In this document: positions 11,611 to 24,091 of the stretch, in pieces
Layout of the letters: every line of letters begins with the position of its first letter
Position numbering within the stretch: the stretch's first letter is position 1
Assembly: GCA_007922225.1 (NCBI GenBank)
Contig: ML679962.1
Location: forward strand, 35,261,563 to 35,325,562
From: Emydura subglobosa
Lineage: Eukaryota > Chordata > Testudines > Chelidae
Length of the DNA stretch: 64,000 nt
Reading direction: 5' to 3'
Program-made: the position numbers and the translations under genes
Notes under the pieces: generated by a model
What the model saw: only the letters and a program-made list of their open reading frames with translations
Databases searched by the model: none
What the model was told of the DNA's origin: nothing

Positions 11611-12582
11611 AGCCATTGATCGTTCATCAAAGAATATCAAAATATATTATAAATGAATGATGATTCACACTTCTGCTGTTGGTTGCAGTGTTTTTCTGGT
11701 GCTAGGCAGCCATCTTCCATTTGGATAGAAAGCTCATTTTCATAATATTTTATTGGCAGGAAGAACAAACCAAAGATAAAATTCTACACTGGTGTTGCTT
11801 CGAAATGTTATGTTGCCTCTGGTGTTGCAACAGAGGACATGACCAGCCTTGTCCAGAAGTGGCCATTGCTGAGACTTCTAAAATACTTTTACTGTGTCCC
11901 AAATATCTGCTTTCTAGAAATAAGAGGCTGGTATAAGTTATTCATATCTACAAGTTCTGGAGAATGTGCTTAGGCTTACTGTTCAAAAAGCTATACTGAT
12001 GCTGTGCAAATGACTAAATTTGTACTCAGAATTTATTTGTTTAATGGGAGAAGATTGCTTTCTTAATGACAGTACCAAATTGGTAATTAGTTAATTATTC
12101 ATCAGTGTGTATTATATTTTAATTCTGTATGTCATGTTCTCAGTGCATTGGTGAGGAGATGGGAATGCTGTCTCAGTATTATTATAATTGTTGTAGAATA
12201 ATAGTCATTTACTTAGTAATTAATAAAGCACAACACTTAATGGTAAAGTTCTTAATCCACTACTGCAGGAATATTGTATGAAAGACATTTTCTAGACAGC
12301 ACCATTCAAGTCTGCAATGATATGGTTAAATAAGTACGACATATTATTACATAGTGAAGCTGTGATTACTTATTTATGCCATCCTGCACTATACAGGACT
12401 TCCTCAACTCTGAGTGGCTATACCCTGGGTATGTTAAGGCATATGCAGAAATACTCCATGTACTATATTTCAAATTGGGTTTATGGGAGCTCAGTAGTTA
12501 CTTCACCCCCAAACCAAGCATAATTACTGTAGTTGCTCTTCTGTCTCCAGCAGATGTATTTCAGCTCCTTCATCCTTCTGGA
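11611..12582. other. intergenic, AT-rich, no gene recognised
   Basis: Only short frames without resemblance are present. Some text after 11611 may be a diverged extension of the CR1 fragment. Confidence 0.55.
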
Positions 12583-14575
12583 GTTCATAGATTTGTAGAT
12601 TCCAAGGCCAGAAGGGACTATCGTGATCATCTAGTCCAACCTCCTGTATAACACAAGCCATAGAACTTAACCAAAAATAATTCCTAGACCATATCTTTCA
12701 GAAAAACATCCAATATTAATTTAAAAATAGTCAATGATGAAAAATCCACCATGAACCTCTGTAAGTTGTCCCAATGATTAATCACTCTCACAGATAAAAA
12801 AAAAATGATGCTGTATTTCCAGTCTGAATTTGTCTGACTTCAACTTCCAGCCAATAGATCAAGTTATACCTTTCTGTGCTAGCCTGAAAAGCCCATTATT
12901 AACTATTTATTCCCCATGCGAATACTTATAGACTGTAATCAAGTCACCTCTTAACCTTCTCTTTGCTAATATAATTAGATTGAACTCCTTGAATCTCTCA
13001 CTATATGGCATGTTTTCATGGGCTCCAGGTATTGTAGGTGGGGGAAGGCTTAAGCTTCCCAAACAGCCAGGCATGGCCCCATTCCCTCCTGCTGGTCTGC
13101 TCCAGGCACTGCAGCACGCCTCCCTGAACAAGGTGGGGGCTGGAGGGGGGTGGGGGGAGCTAGCCATTGGTTTGGGCCACCCGCCTGGTGCTCCAGGCCT
13201 GCTGGTAGGCTCTGGGGTGGCCTGGTGGTGCTCTGGGGTGGCTGGGGCTGCCTGGCGGGCGCACAGGGTTGCACACGGCTGGGGCCACCGGTGGGTGTCG
13301 GGGCTGCACGTGGCTGCCGTTCCAGGGTAGCCAGGGCTGCTGGTGGCTGCTGCTGCTCTAAGGTGGCCCAGGCCGCTGGTGCGTGCTAGGGCCGCTGCCC
13401 TGGGATGGCCTGGGTGCCGGTGGGCGCTAGTGCTGCACAGTCGGGGCTGGGCACAGCTAGGGCCTCCGACGGGCTATAGGGCCGCCTGGTCTGTGGTCTG
13501 GGGCGAGTGCTGGGGTCCCCGGGCCGGGATGGCTAGGACCACCCAGCTGGTGTTGTGGGGCGGCCAGGGTCATGTGCAGCTTGGGCTGCGCAGTTAGTGC
13601 TGGGGCTGCTGCCCGTGACGTGAGGCGGCTGGGGCCACCCAGCTGGGACTTGGGGTGGCTGGGGCCATGTGCGGCTGGGGGTGCCAGGGCTGGCCTGTCG
13701 GGACTCGGGGTGGCCTGGCTCTGGGATGGGGCGGGGCTCCTCCAGCTGCAGGAGGGGGCGAGAGGGGCATAGCTTCAGGCGGAGGGGCTGGGCCATGGGC
13801 TAGACTCCAGTAACGGGCAGTTCACCCAGCACCCATGCAGGTTTTGTAATCCCTTAATCATTCTTGTGGCTCTTCTCTGAACGCTCTCCAATTTATCAAT
13901 ATCCTTCTTGAACTGTGGATACAGTATTCTAGCTGGATTGCATCTGTGCCAAATACAGAGCAATATAATCTCTCTTCTCCCACTCAAGATTCCAAGGATC
14001 GCATTAGCCCTTTTGTATCATACTGAGAGCTCGTGTTCAGCTGATTATCCACCATGACACTCAAATCTTTTTCAGAGTTGCTGCTTCCCAGAATGGAGTC
14101 CCCCATCCTGTAAGTATAACCTACTTTGTTTCTAGATATATACATTTACATTTAGCCATATTAAAATGCATGTTGTTTGCTTACATCTAGCTTACCAAGT
14201 GATCCAGTGCCCTGTATCAGTGACCTGTCCTCTTCATTATTTACCACTCCCCCAATTTTTGTGTCATCTGCAAACTTTATCAGTGATTTTATGTTTTCTT
14301 TCAGGTCATTAATAAAAACATTAAATAGAATAGGGCCAAGAAGCAACTTCTGTGGACCCTGCTAGAAATATACTTTTTCAATGATGATTCCCCATTTACA
14401 GTTCCATTTTGAGACCTTTCAGTTAGCCAGCTTTTAATCAAGTTCATATGTACCATGTCAATATAATATCTTTCTAGTTTTTTAATCAAAATGGCATGCA
14501 GTGCCATCAAGTTAGTGTAATGGGATCTACTTTCCATAAACCCATGTCGATTGTCTTAATTATGTTATTCTTCTT
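12583..14575 (-). mobile_element. CR1 LINE with reverse transcriptase remnant, split by a GC-rich block
   Basis: The left end TTCATAGATT and CATCTAGTCCAACCTCCTGT is the CR1 3' end in reverse orientation. Farther right the minus strand encodes RT pieces: GPILFNVFINDLKE and KFADDTKIGG, with the catalytic FADD at about 14263-14274, and near 13860-13960 FKKDIDKLESVQRRATRMI. Reading frames are broken, so it is a 5'-truncated, inactive copy. The CR1 similarity stops near 13018 and resumes near 13838, leaving an inserted block described separately. Confidence 0.88.
13019..13838 (+). repeat. GC-rich minisatellite-like block inserted in the CR1
   Basis: About 0.8 kb is made of degenerate runs such as GGGGTGGCTGGGGCTGCC, GGGCCACCCAGCTGG and GGGGTGGCCTGG, repeated at roughly 25-45 bp. 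It creates long spurious open frames on both strands. CR1 text is continuous on each side (ATGGCATGTTTTC at the left, CCCTTAATCATTCTTGTGGC at the right), so the block arrived later. Its class is unknown to me. Confidence 0.7.
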
Positions 14576-17500
14576 TGATTGATTGATTAATAGTTAAACA
14601 AGCCTCAGGAGACTGTCGCTTAGAAGATGGAGGAGGTTTTCACCCCAAGAAGTGGGTCCAGTTTTACTGTTATTGACAAAGGCATAACTACTACAAAAGT
14701 CCTTGTAATGGTTTTGCCCTCACCGCCCCATAGCCTTAATAGTGAGGTACTATTAAATATATTATGATAGGAAACTCTCCCTATATTCTAGACCCCTGTG
14801 TACCTCCAGATATTGTTGTCCTCCCAGGAGGTCTTCTGCCACAGTATCAGTCTCCTTATCTACCATATCTTCTCTATTAAGGTTTTTTGGCACATGTCTG
14901 TGAGAAAGTGGCAATCCCACTTTGCTCCAAATAAAGTTTATACATACTGTATGCATTCAAATTCTTTCCCTTCCTCTGGTTTAGCCTTATTATTATGAAA
15001 GAGTAAGAACTTAAATCACAGACTACATTTTCTCCCTAACCATGGCTGTTGCTAGATTTGTTTTTTTTGCTGGGTCTCCCATTTTTGTCCCTAGGGGCTA
15101 GTGACTAGAGGGTCACTCCTATCTTTCATACTTTGGTGGCATTAACAATCTGCATCTGTCACAATTAGACAATAGAATTTAGGCCCCAATTCAGCAAAGA
15201 ATTGAAGTACATCCTTAACTTCCACTGATTTCTGGGGGATTCTATTAAAAAACATGCCTAAGTGCTTTCCTGAATTTCTGATTGCTATGGAATGAGTCAT
15301 CAGAAGTGCCCTGTCATCTTGTCACAGTGCCTCTCTGCACACTACCAGCAGAATTTGGTCCAGGATTTAAAAGGACGGGTAGCTTGATCTTCTTACACAT
15401 TGATCACAACCAGTAAAAGCCAGTTAGAATATAGAATAGTAGAGCTTTTTCAGGAGGATAAGCTCTTCCAGATCACTTATTTCCAAACCTAATAATTAGG
15501 TTTGGCAGAATTTAACACACATTTTTATTTTAATTTATTTTAAGTTTCTGCAGGGTATCAGCAGCTTGGACTAACCCCCAGCAGCAAGGGAGGCTAACCT
15601 ATTGCTGAATTGATCCTTCTGGGAGCTCATACTCCTCTTCCTCGTAGTCCTGGCCCAGGGTTTCTGCCCTGCCAGGACTGCAGCCTTCCTTCCTCCCCAC
15701 ACCTTGGGCCTGTAGGGATCCAGTGTGAGTGGCCCCACAGCTATGCAGGAACTCATCTGCAGCTCCACTGTCATGGGACTGAGTGAGCTGGTGGCTGGGC
15801 AGGGCAGGGCAGGACAGAGACCCCCCAGTACTCCTAGCTGCTGAATGAGAGAGCTGGTTCATGACAGTGGGGATGCAGAAGACTCCTTGTGCTGCCACGG
15901 GATGGTGACACCAGATCCTGTCAGGCGCAAGTTGCAGGGTGTGGGAGTCTGCTTGATATGTTTGTGTCAGTATCCTCTGACACACTGACATTGAAGTTTA
16001 CAAACCTTGATCGATTAAAATCTAATTGTGCTATGCCTCATCATAGTGCATCTGTCCATCTAGACAATTTTATAAGGAAGGATGATTTAAAATACATTAG
16101 GCACCCTTATGCTGTATAGTATTTAATATCATTTTCTTGCTTCTTTCAATTTAAAAAAAAACATATCTCCTTTTGACACATGTGACAGATATGGCAATTT
16201 CCTGCACCATCCTTGTAAAACTTTATTGCATTAAATTTGTTAGTTTGAAGTCCATTGGTTTAAATGCATAGGTTATAATTATTGTGGGCCCTGGGAAGTA
16301 TTATGAATTTCAAAGGACTATACTGAATAATGGGCCAGACAAGTAGGGACTTTTGAATGAACAATGTCAAGTGGTTTGAATGGGAATCTCTAGGGGGAGG
16401 TGAATGCAATTTCTCACCTCCAGTTATGCAAAAATCTAACCTTTTGAAGCTATGCCTTGAGGAGAGGTCCATTATCTATTGATAATCTGTTCCCAGAATC
16501 TGAAGATTAAAGAGCCAACCTATATAAAAAACTAACCTATGCCTGGGTGTGCTTGTTCTGAATTAAAGCTGCTATGAATTTATAACCACAGAAAAACCTC
16601 TTTGTAGGGTTTGAAGAACTGACTCCTACCAGACCCCCTTCTGGATTTGGAGATCTTTGGTAAGCTTATTAGCATGTGTGTAGGTTCTTCTGTTGTTTTT
16701 AATGTTTTTCTGTAATGCTTTCACCTTTAGAATAAATTGCTTGCTTCCAAAGAGGTGTGTACTACTTTCTAACTGAGGGCAATTATGCTGTTTATTGCCT
16801 CTGAAGAGAGAGCAAAACACAGACTCTGACCTGTTTAGGCAGTCTGGCTTGCTGAGAATAACACAATATAAGCAGGGAAGTATGCAGCCCTTGATCAAAA
16901 GGGAGAGAGAGAGAGACAGATATCCACCCAAGAAAGATGACAAGTGGAAGCAAGAAGCCTAAAAGTGGGTGTCCTTGCTGGACCATGGAGGGGGAACACA
17001 GGTGCAGTGGCCCTGAATTGTGACATCATCATCGAGTGATTTTTCAGAAGGTGATAGGGAGACTTTGAGTTGCAAGTAGGTTTATTTGTAAAAGAATATG
17101 AATAGAAGACTTTATTTGTATGCACAGTATAAAGAAAGCATACTGTTATATGCATTTTGGCCTTAGACTACAAAATTGAAGTATTTATACAACTTTTATT
17201 TTAACTTTTTCTTCAAAATAAAAACTTAGTTGAACAAATCCATAGAGGTTGGCAACTGTTGATTGCTGCAGTTGCAAAGCAAATTTTCTACCCTATAATG
17301 GGAAGGATATGCAGTCTAGAAGCTTTTTGGAAATCAATATTCTAGAAGCAAATATATCTTTACTGTCATACACACTGGAATGGTAGTAAAATCAAATAAA
17401 GCTCTGAAGAGAGACCGAGCTCAGTTAACTTGCCAGTCAACAGACTGTCATATAAGATCGCTATAAATATAGACTTTCAGTAATCTCTGGCTGGTATACA

Positions 17501-17997
17501 AAGAACATCCAATCTAGTTAGTGACATCTGCTTTTATCTTTCAAGAATTTTCTTTTGGCAGAGCTGTGATGATAGTGGTCCAAAGATTGTTTTTACAATG
17601 ATGTACAAACTGACAGCTTGAGAGAAGTTTGAGTTACTTTTGCTTCATAGCTCCCAAAATTAACATCAATTTTTTCATTAACCTAAATTATATTTTCATA
17701 TCTTTGAATAAAAACATCAATGCATATGCCAGGAAAAGCAGTTTCCATGGAGTGTTGTTTTAATCCAGGAAGCTCAACACAGCCTAAATTAGAGGGTTGA
17801 AGGAAGAAATATAACAAACCAGTTGAGGGAATTTGACATCCCCTGATCCAGATTCTGACTTCAGTTAAACTGGTGAAAATGAAGAATAACTAAAATCAGA
17901 TTATTTTAAGCATTTACGAAGATTTCTTCTGATGTTTATTTGGAGGCAGAGGAGAAACAACATTGATATAAAGTAATTGTCTCTAAGTGCTATAAAG
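14576..17997. other. intergenic, no gene recognised
   Basis: It contains a weak palindromic repeat at 15181-15285 (AATTCAGCAAAG at one end, CTTTCCTGAATT at the other) and a locally GC-richer stretch at 15560-15990 with a 130-codon minus-strand frame of no recognised family. A short GA run is at 16903-16917. The rest is AT-rich and featureless. Confidence 0.55.
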
Positions 17998-18264
17998 CAG
18001 TGGTCCCCAAACCAGGGCATGCCCCCTAGGAGGGCATGGAGGAACGTCTGGGAGGGAGTGCGGCGGGGCCCTGACCAGCCCCCCACAAGGGACTGGGGTG
18101 GGTGTACTACTGAGCCCTGCTCTGCCCTTAGTTCCGCCCCAGCTGCAGCTGCTGCCCCAGCTGCCGGCCCCCACTTCTGGTCACTGGTCCCTGGTGGCGA
18201 CTCTGCAGTCCTGGTCTTGGCAGCAGCTAAGGGGAGCGTCAGAAGAAAAGTATGGAGACCACTC
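17998..18264. mobile_element. hAT-type non-autonomous element (267 bp)
   Basis: The termini CAGTGGTCCCCAAAC and TATGGAGACCACTC form hAT-like inverted ends. Flanks CTATAAAG (17990-17997) and CTATAAAA (18265-18272) are a 7/8 target duplication. The GC-rich interior gives chance open frames on both strands. No transposase is encoded. Confidence 0.82.
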
Positions 18265-18304
18265 CTATAAAAAGAATGCAGCTTACATTTTAAGACCTGT
18301 TGAG

Positions 18305-18503
18305 ACATACAGCACTGCAGCTATGGTGCTGCAGCATGTCTGTTGAAGACACTGTGCTGAGTGGGAAAAACTCTCCTGCTGACATAGCGCTGTCCACACC
18401 GGCGCTTATGTTGGTGTAATTTATGTCACTCGGCGGATGGTTTATTCAGACTCCTGAGCGACATAAGTTCTGCTGACATAAGCTGTAGTGTAGACATAGC
18501 CTT
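18305..18503 (+). mobile_element. PIF/Harbinger-type MITE fragment
   Basis: GACATAGCGCTGTCCACACC and the ending AGTGTAGACATAGCC match the tail of a MITE family frequent in turtles whose termini resemble those of the 43.3-47.4 kb element. The internal palindrome around ATGTCACTCGGCGGATGG / CTGAGCGACATAAG is preserved. Confidence 0.7.
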
Positions 18504-19398
18504 ATGTTGCTTTGGTTGTTTTGTCAGATCTGTCTAACAGTTTCCCATATCCATGCCTTTGGCAAATACTGTAAATATTTAACTTGTATTTATGGAGGAT
18601 GGGTTGACTTGGGAAGTGGTAATGGGTTAATAGAACTTTCCACCTCAAGGCAGAGTACAAGACCATCTCAAATCATATGATTTGGATCTCAGATGTATAT
18701 TGCTCAGCACATCTGTATTGCATATCTGTAAACGTATATTGCAGGTACTCAGCATTTCTTAAAGTCTGGTACTACATGTCCAAAAGTTACAATCATGTGG
18801 CTGTTGAATGGCCTGTTTAGTGGTATCAGTTTAGTTTCCAGTAGATAAATGTCAACATCAGAGGACCACCCCACATCTGACACTTATTTTGGTGTCAGTT
18901 TCAGTATAGAGACCAAGCATTAAATAAGTGTGGAAAATAAACTATCCTCTCACACATAAAAGTGGTTCCTCCAGGTTGAGCTTAGGCATGCTGGCAGGGC
19001 TGTGTGAGGGATACTTGCCCTGCTCTTTGTGATGTACCTGATTAATGAATAATTAAAGGACTTATCTCTCTAGACATAACAGTACATTTTTTGTGAGCAC
19101 TAAATGTGAAATTTTAAATTCCCTCTCACCTGTGACTCAATACAAACATGTTTATTAGCTAGTTGATTTGTTTGTCTGTCTGTGCCAATCACTTCATTCT
19201 GGCTGTCCAGCATAGGCTTCCTAGCTTGCTTTTTCATTGGACAAAACAAACAGCAGAACAACTACATTTAGCATATTTTCAGGTGTAACAGCAGCCTGCA
19301 AACAATTTAGCTAACATATAGGTATAAGCAAGAAACATATGATTTAAAAATCAGGACAAACATGTATAATATGTGACTATTCTCTTTAAAAAAAAAAA
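18504..19398. other. intergenic, nothing recognised
   Basis: AT-rich sequence without a convincing open frame or repeat. Confidence 0.6.
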
Positions 19399-19400
19399 TG

Positions 19401-19437
<37 letters not shown>

Positions 19438-19470
19438 ATATATATATATATGTGTATATATATATATGTG

Positions 19471-19520
<50 letters not shown>
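19399..19520 (+). repeat. compound microsatellite (TG)n-(TATG)n-(TA)n
   Basis: About 120 bp of TG repeats passes into TATG units and then long TA tracts broken by single G steps. Minus-strand frames rich in Tyr/Ile/His here are artefacts of the repeat. Confidence 0.95.
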
Positions 19521-20888
19521 GGTCTAGCCCAACAGTGACCACCTGATTGATATGTATTACAGTAATTTGCTGTTAGGATTATCACAGTTTATGATGTGTG
19601 GCATGCTTCCCATGGAAATTAAAGCCATAACACTAACTGGTTTTCAACTGTGACATGCTGTGTCAGAAAATTGAGCAGTTCCTTCTTGTATTTTGTCTGA
19701 TCAATTTTCATTCAGTAGTCTGTTCTCATATATATATTCTAAAAGAGTTGAATAAAATGAATCCATTTGTAATTTATATTAGTAATTTCCACTGAGTTTG
19801 ATTATTTATTGAATGCAGAACATTATCCATATCCTGTCTTTTACAGCTGTAAAACATTTACTTCCTCACCATATGTTGTGGTGATGTCCAGTGATGATAA
19901 ACTGCAGAACCATGTGCTAAATTGGCTGGCAGTAACACTTCCACCCTCACAACAGACTCACAGATACCACTTAAAAATGTTTTTTTATTTCCCCAAATAT
20001 GGATTTCCCATGTCATGGCCCAAGACAGAGGACACACAGTATTAAATTTTGGAGCAATGATGGGTTTAAAATCCAGTATCTTGAACTACCAGGGATAGTT
20101 TACAATGGAACACAGTACTTGTTACTAGCTCATGTGATACCAGATTGCAAATTGCTACATCATGATTTATAGAACAACTATTTTAGAGGTTTCAGAAATT
20201 ATAAATAAATTTTCCTTCTCACAGAGTGCTGTAGAGTTGGATTTATTCTGCTAATGGAGTTTAGTCTTACAGGCAGAAAAATATTGAAAATAGTATCAAT
20301 ACATTGCTTTTAAAACTCTCAAATAATTTCTCATTAAAATCTGTAGTATTAAATAATATGCATGAGAATGCAATGTGATACAAGGTTTGATTTTTTTGGA
20401 TGACATATACAGTTGACTCATAAGTACTGCAGCCATCCCAAACTCATTCAGATAAAACTTCAAAAGACCACACAATGAAGTATACACACACATACATATG
20501 TAAAATATATAGTATAAATACATTGATTAGTTTATTTATCTAAAGCTTCCCAGAAGAGGTCATAAATCCACATGATGTCCTTGTGTGCTAACATTTGCAT
20601 TTGGATCTCCTAGTTAGCTGACAGCAGCCGAAGATAGAGTGCAGATAAAGAGGAGATTTTTATGTTGTATTGGAGGGACTTTCAGAGAGCCACACATCTT
20701 ACAATATCATGGCATTGAATCAGCCTGTGATGAGGCTGTGTAATGTCAAAGCATCATAAGGCAAATGCAGGCAGGATGTTGCACTATGATTATTTTTTGG
20801 CTGTCTTTGACTCCATTCATTGATAAAAGGGGGTCCTATCTCTTCAGAGCTGATTATTACTCCTCTGAATATGACAGTCCATGTCTCT
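19521..20888. other. intergenic, nothing recognised
   Basis: AT-rich. Only short chance frames are present; no repeat was identified. Confidence 0.55.
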
Positions 20889-20995
20889 GTGTACAGCAGT
20901 GCAGTGTAACTTACTTATGTCGTTCAGGGGAATAAAATATTCACACTCTTGAGCAACAAGTTTTGCTAACGTAGGCAGTAGAGTAGACACAGCCT
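20889..20995 (+). mobile_element. diverged Harbinger-type MITE fragment
   Basis: AACTTACTTATGTCGTTCAG, CACTCTTGAGCAACAAG and AGTAGAGTAGACACAGCC parallel the 18305-18503 element (GTCACTCGG..., CTCCTGAGCGACATAAG, GTGTAGACATAGCC), so this is a more decayed relative. Confidence 0.6.
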
Positions 20996-21010
20996 TCGTA
21001 AAAATACCGT

Positions 21011-21073
21011 GTGAAATTCTGGCTCAAGTGAATGGGAGCTTTGCCATTTACTTCAGTGGAGCCAGGATTTCAC
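21011..21073. repeat. short palindromic MITE-like repeat
   Basis: The arms GTGAAATTCTGGCTC and GAGCCAGGATTTCAC are inverted with one mismatch and enclose the AATGGGAGCTTTGCCATTTACTTC core. The same hairpin type recurs in turtle genomes from memory. Confidence 0.65.
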
Positions 21074-23691
21074 CCATTAGTACGCAGAGAATTCAGAAGA
21101 CTATATTTTAAAGGAAAATGCCTTTGGACTATTTAGCCAAAGATGCAGCAAATCTGAATGGGCATTCTTGCGTTTGCAGAGAAGTTACGATTGGTTGTGC
21201 CTTACACTAGGGCTGATCTTGTAGTCCATATTCACACAAGATACCAATTATAGTCGATGCCAGTCTGAGTTGCATAAAAATGACATGATCAGGACCAGTA
21301 AGTTAAAAATTCAGGCCTATACTGCCCATATTCACAAAGAAAGTGACTTCCATGAAATTTCTTACCTTTCTGCTGAATAGAGCATCTGCTGCAGAGCCAA
21401 AACTCAGCAACTGTATAGATCCTGTATTCTTTTTAATTAAAAGTACCACTGATTGAAATGTGCAAATGCTTTAGCTGTGTAACTTGAGTTTATTCTTTAA
21501 TTGTAATATGCTTAGCAGAAATACATTAGTCAGCAGGCAGCCCATGTTAAACTACTTACAGTAAAATAAGACTTTTCTTAGAGGCATAAAAGAAAACATT
21601 AAAAATTGGTAATTTTTGCGAAATAACTTGAGCATTTATATTAGCCAGAGATTCAGCTTATTACAATATATGCATGCTTTGATATGATTTGCTTTGCTTT
21701 TCTGATTAAAAGGTGATTTCAGTCCCAAACCAGTATGTTACATTATGATAAGCACAAATTAAAATACTGATAATATTCATGTTAGCAACAATACTTTTAA
21801 CAGTGTTTACACTTTTACTCATTCAAGCAGGTAATGTTTACAACACTTAAAAGCAGTCATATTGTAATGAGTGTCAATTTTAAAAACTTTTTGGTTTAAA
21901 CATATAAAATATATTTTAAAAATATGCCAAAAATTACTAAATAATTCAAATACAACAAGCATGTTCCATAAAACTGCAAGTCAGGATCTGGAGCCAAGGG
22001 TTAGTTAACTATCAAGGAAGCCCTTGATAAATGAAGAGATACTGGAATTATTTTACTGGATGATAGAGATGTTTAAGTTCAGTTGAATAATACTATTCAG
22101 CCTGAACAAAGACTTTGGCACTGATTCAGCAAAGCACCTCAGCATGTTCTTAAATCCCACTATGTTCTATGCTGAATTAGGGCTATTAAATATGCACAAG
22201 CAAATTGAAACATTAGATGAAATTACATGTTACTTGCATGAAAAATAAAACCTGGAGATAGATCTCATTTACAAAACAATAGACGGTTCCATCCTGCAAG
22301 CCCTCATGTACATGAATAGTACTTATGCATGTAAGTAAAGCTTTGCAAAAATGTGCCCCTAGTTTTCAATTATTTTTTGTTTTTATATATTTTGCATATT
22401 ATATTCTCTATCTCAATATGGATTTGCATTATTATCCAGACTCCCTCATGTCATATTTGTTTTCTAAATCACATTCACTGTTTGTGTAAGTGGGCATCAC
22501 AGCCTTAACTTGAGTGGATTTAGATCTGTATTACCCAGGGCTGAATTTCACTTGCAATCTGCTTTCTAGAAAGAAACATTAAGAAAAGATTGCCAAAGAA
22601 GCCTTAATCCCTTCCCCTACATATAATGGTGGTAGTCTAGAGATGTATTTGTTACATATGGATTGTTATGTGGATAGGCTGTGTAGTTAACTCAGTAGTC
22701 AGATTGTTCAGATAAAGTATGTTATCCAATACATTGCTCTGATACAATATATTATTAGAGTGCAAATATAACTAATGCTGAAAAAAGATAGAACCATAAA
22801 AACGTATATTATATGAGGGTGTCAGGAATCTGGGCCTGTAGCAGAGCCAGTCTCTGGGTAACCTAACCATGGCAGCTGGCCTGTAGTAGACTGCCTGATT
22901 GTCTTACAGGACTTGAGTGTCAGGAAGAGTCTGCAGACCAGCTCTTTAAGCTCAGCAGTTCGGTGGCTGCTCAAAGCATTTGCCCATGGCTATGATAGGT
23001 CTGCCTCAGAGCCATCCCTGCTCCTGTCTTGTCTCTGGGTAACCTGGTTCTGATCTTTGGCACCAATTCCTGACTTTTGACTAGCTCTGGCATCGGGCTT
23101 TTGGTTCTGACCCTGGCTATCAACTGCTACTGTAAACATTAGGCACAACTGCCAACATCTCAGTCTCTGACAGATGGAATAGTTAAGTCCTGTCATAGTC
23201 TGTAATATAGCTAATCCCTAATTTCAAATGTACATTGGAAACATACATTTATAACAGCATATAACAGCGATAAGTTAGCTCATTTAAAACCATGGATATA
23301 GAAGGCAAAAAATAACTATATGCAAAGCAAGAAAAATAGTGAATCTTAGAAGCTGCCATTTCTAGGGGCTGTTGTGAGGATTATCCAAAGATTTTGTTCC
23401 TTAAAGTTTAGCCTGCAGCAGAGAAAGTGTCTACAGTTTGGAAACACATGGTAGATTAATTCTCCAGAGGCCTTCATAAACTGGGGTATAAAAGTATGTA
23501 ATTTAAACTTAAACTCCAGATGAGGAAACAAGCCACATTTTCTTTTGTTTAAAGTTCCCCATGTTCAATTCCATGAAAATAGAAGTATGTTCTATTTGTG
23601 TGGGTTTATTTAACAATTATAGGTCTATCCCATAGCCCTATTAGAGGCAAAGAACAGGGGAGCATTTTTCTATATGTTGTGCAAGGTACAT
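21074..23691. other. intergenic, mostly featureless
   Basis: It holds one palindromic repeat at 22119-22184 (CTGATTCAGCAAAGCACC ... GCTGAATTAGGG) and otherwise AT-rich sequence. The 68-codon minus-strand frame at 22990-23196 has no recognised family. Confidence 0.55.
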
Positions 23692-24091
23692 GGGGCCTGA
23701 TTCTTTGCTCCAGCCAAGCTGTGCTTAGTGCAGGACTAAGGAGAAACAGCAAACATGATTTTAAGCCACCTTTATGCTTCCTTTATCCTGGGGCTGGTCA
23801 GGGCCCACCTGAGTCCAGAGCTGCTCTGATGTCCAAGAATTTCCTGGCAAGTTGAAGGTCACTGTGGTCAGGAATGCCATGATCATGGCCCCTTTATCTC
23901 AGGGATGCCTCCTGCACAGGAGGCTAAGAGGAGAAGCTGGTTCTACACAAGTGAATGTGCTGTATCAAGAAACAGAGACGGTTTCCAGAGTCTTACTCTC
24001 CATAAAATCGCACTTTTATGCTAGTATATTTCCACTGATTTCAGTAATGTTACAAGGCTGTAAACTGGTATGACAGTTGGGAATCAGGCCC
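23692..24091. repeat. inverted-repeat element, 400 bp
   Basis: Perfect 11-bp terminal inverted repeats GGGCCTGATTC (23692-23702) and GAATCAGGCCC (24081-24091). The right part (GTTACAAGGCTGTAAACTGG) is typical of a short hairpin MITE family, while the middle seems unrelated, which suggests a later insertion inside the MITE. Confidence 0.6.

Noticed and set aside
13050..13796. Overlapping long frames on both strands
   Set aside because: They come from the GC-rich repeat block inserted in a CR1.
15599..15991. 130-codon minus-strand frame
   Set aside because: No recognised domain, no splice context, in a locally GC-rich intergenic stretch; likely chance.
17901..18308. 135-codon minus-strand frame
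   Set aside because: It spans the hAT MITE at 17998-18264; no transposase motifs and boundaries set by the MITE.
19307..19585. Tyr/Ile/His repeat protein frame
   Set aside because: Translation of the TG/TA microsatellite.
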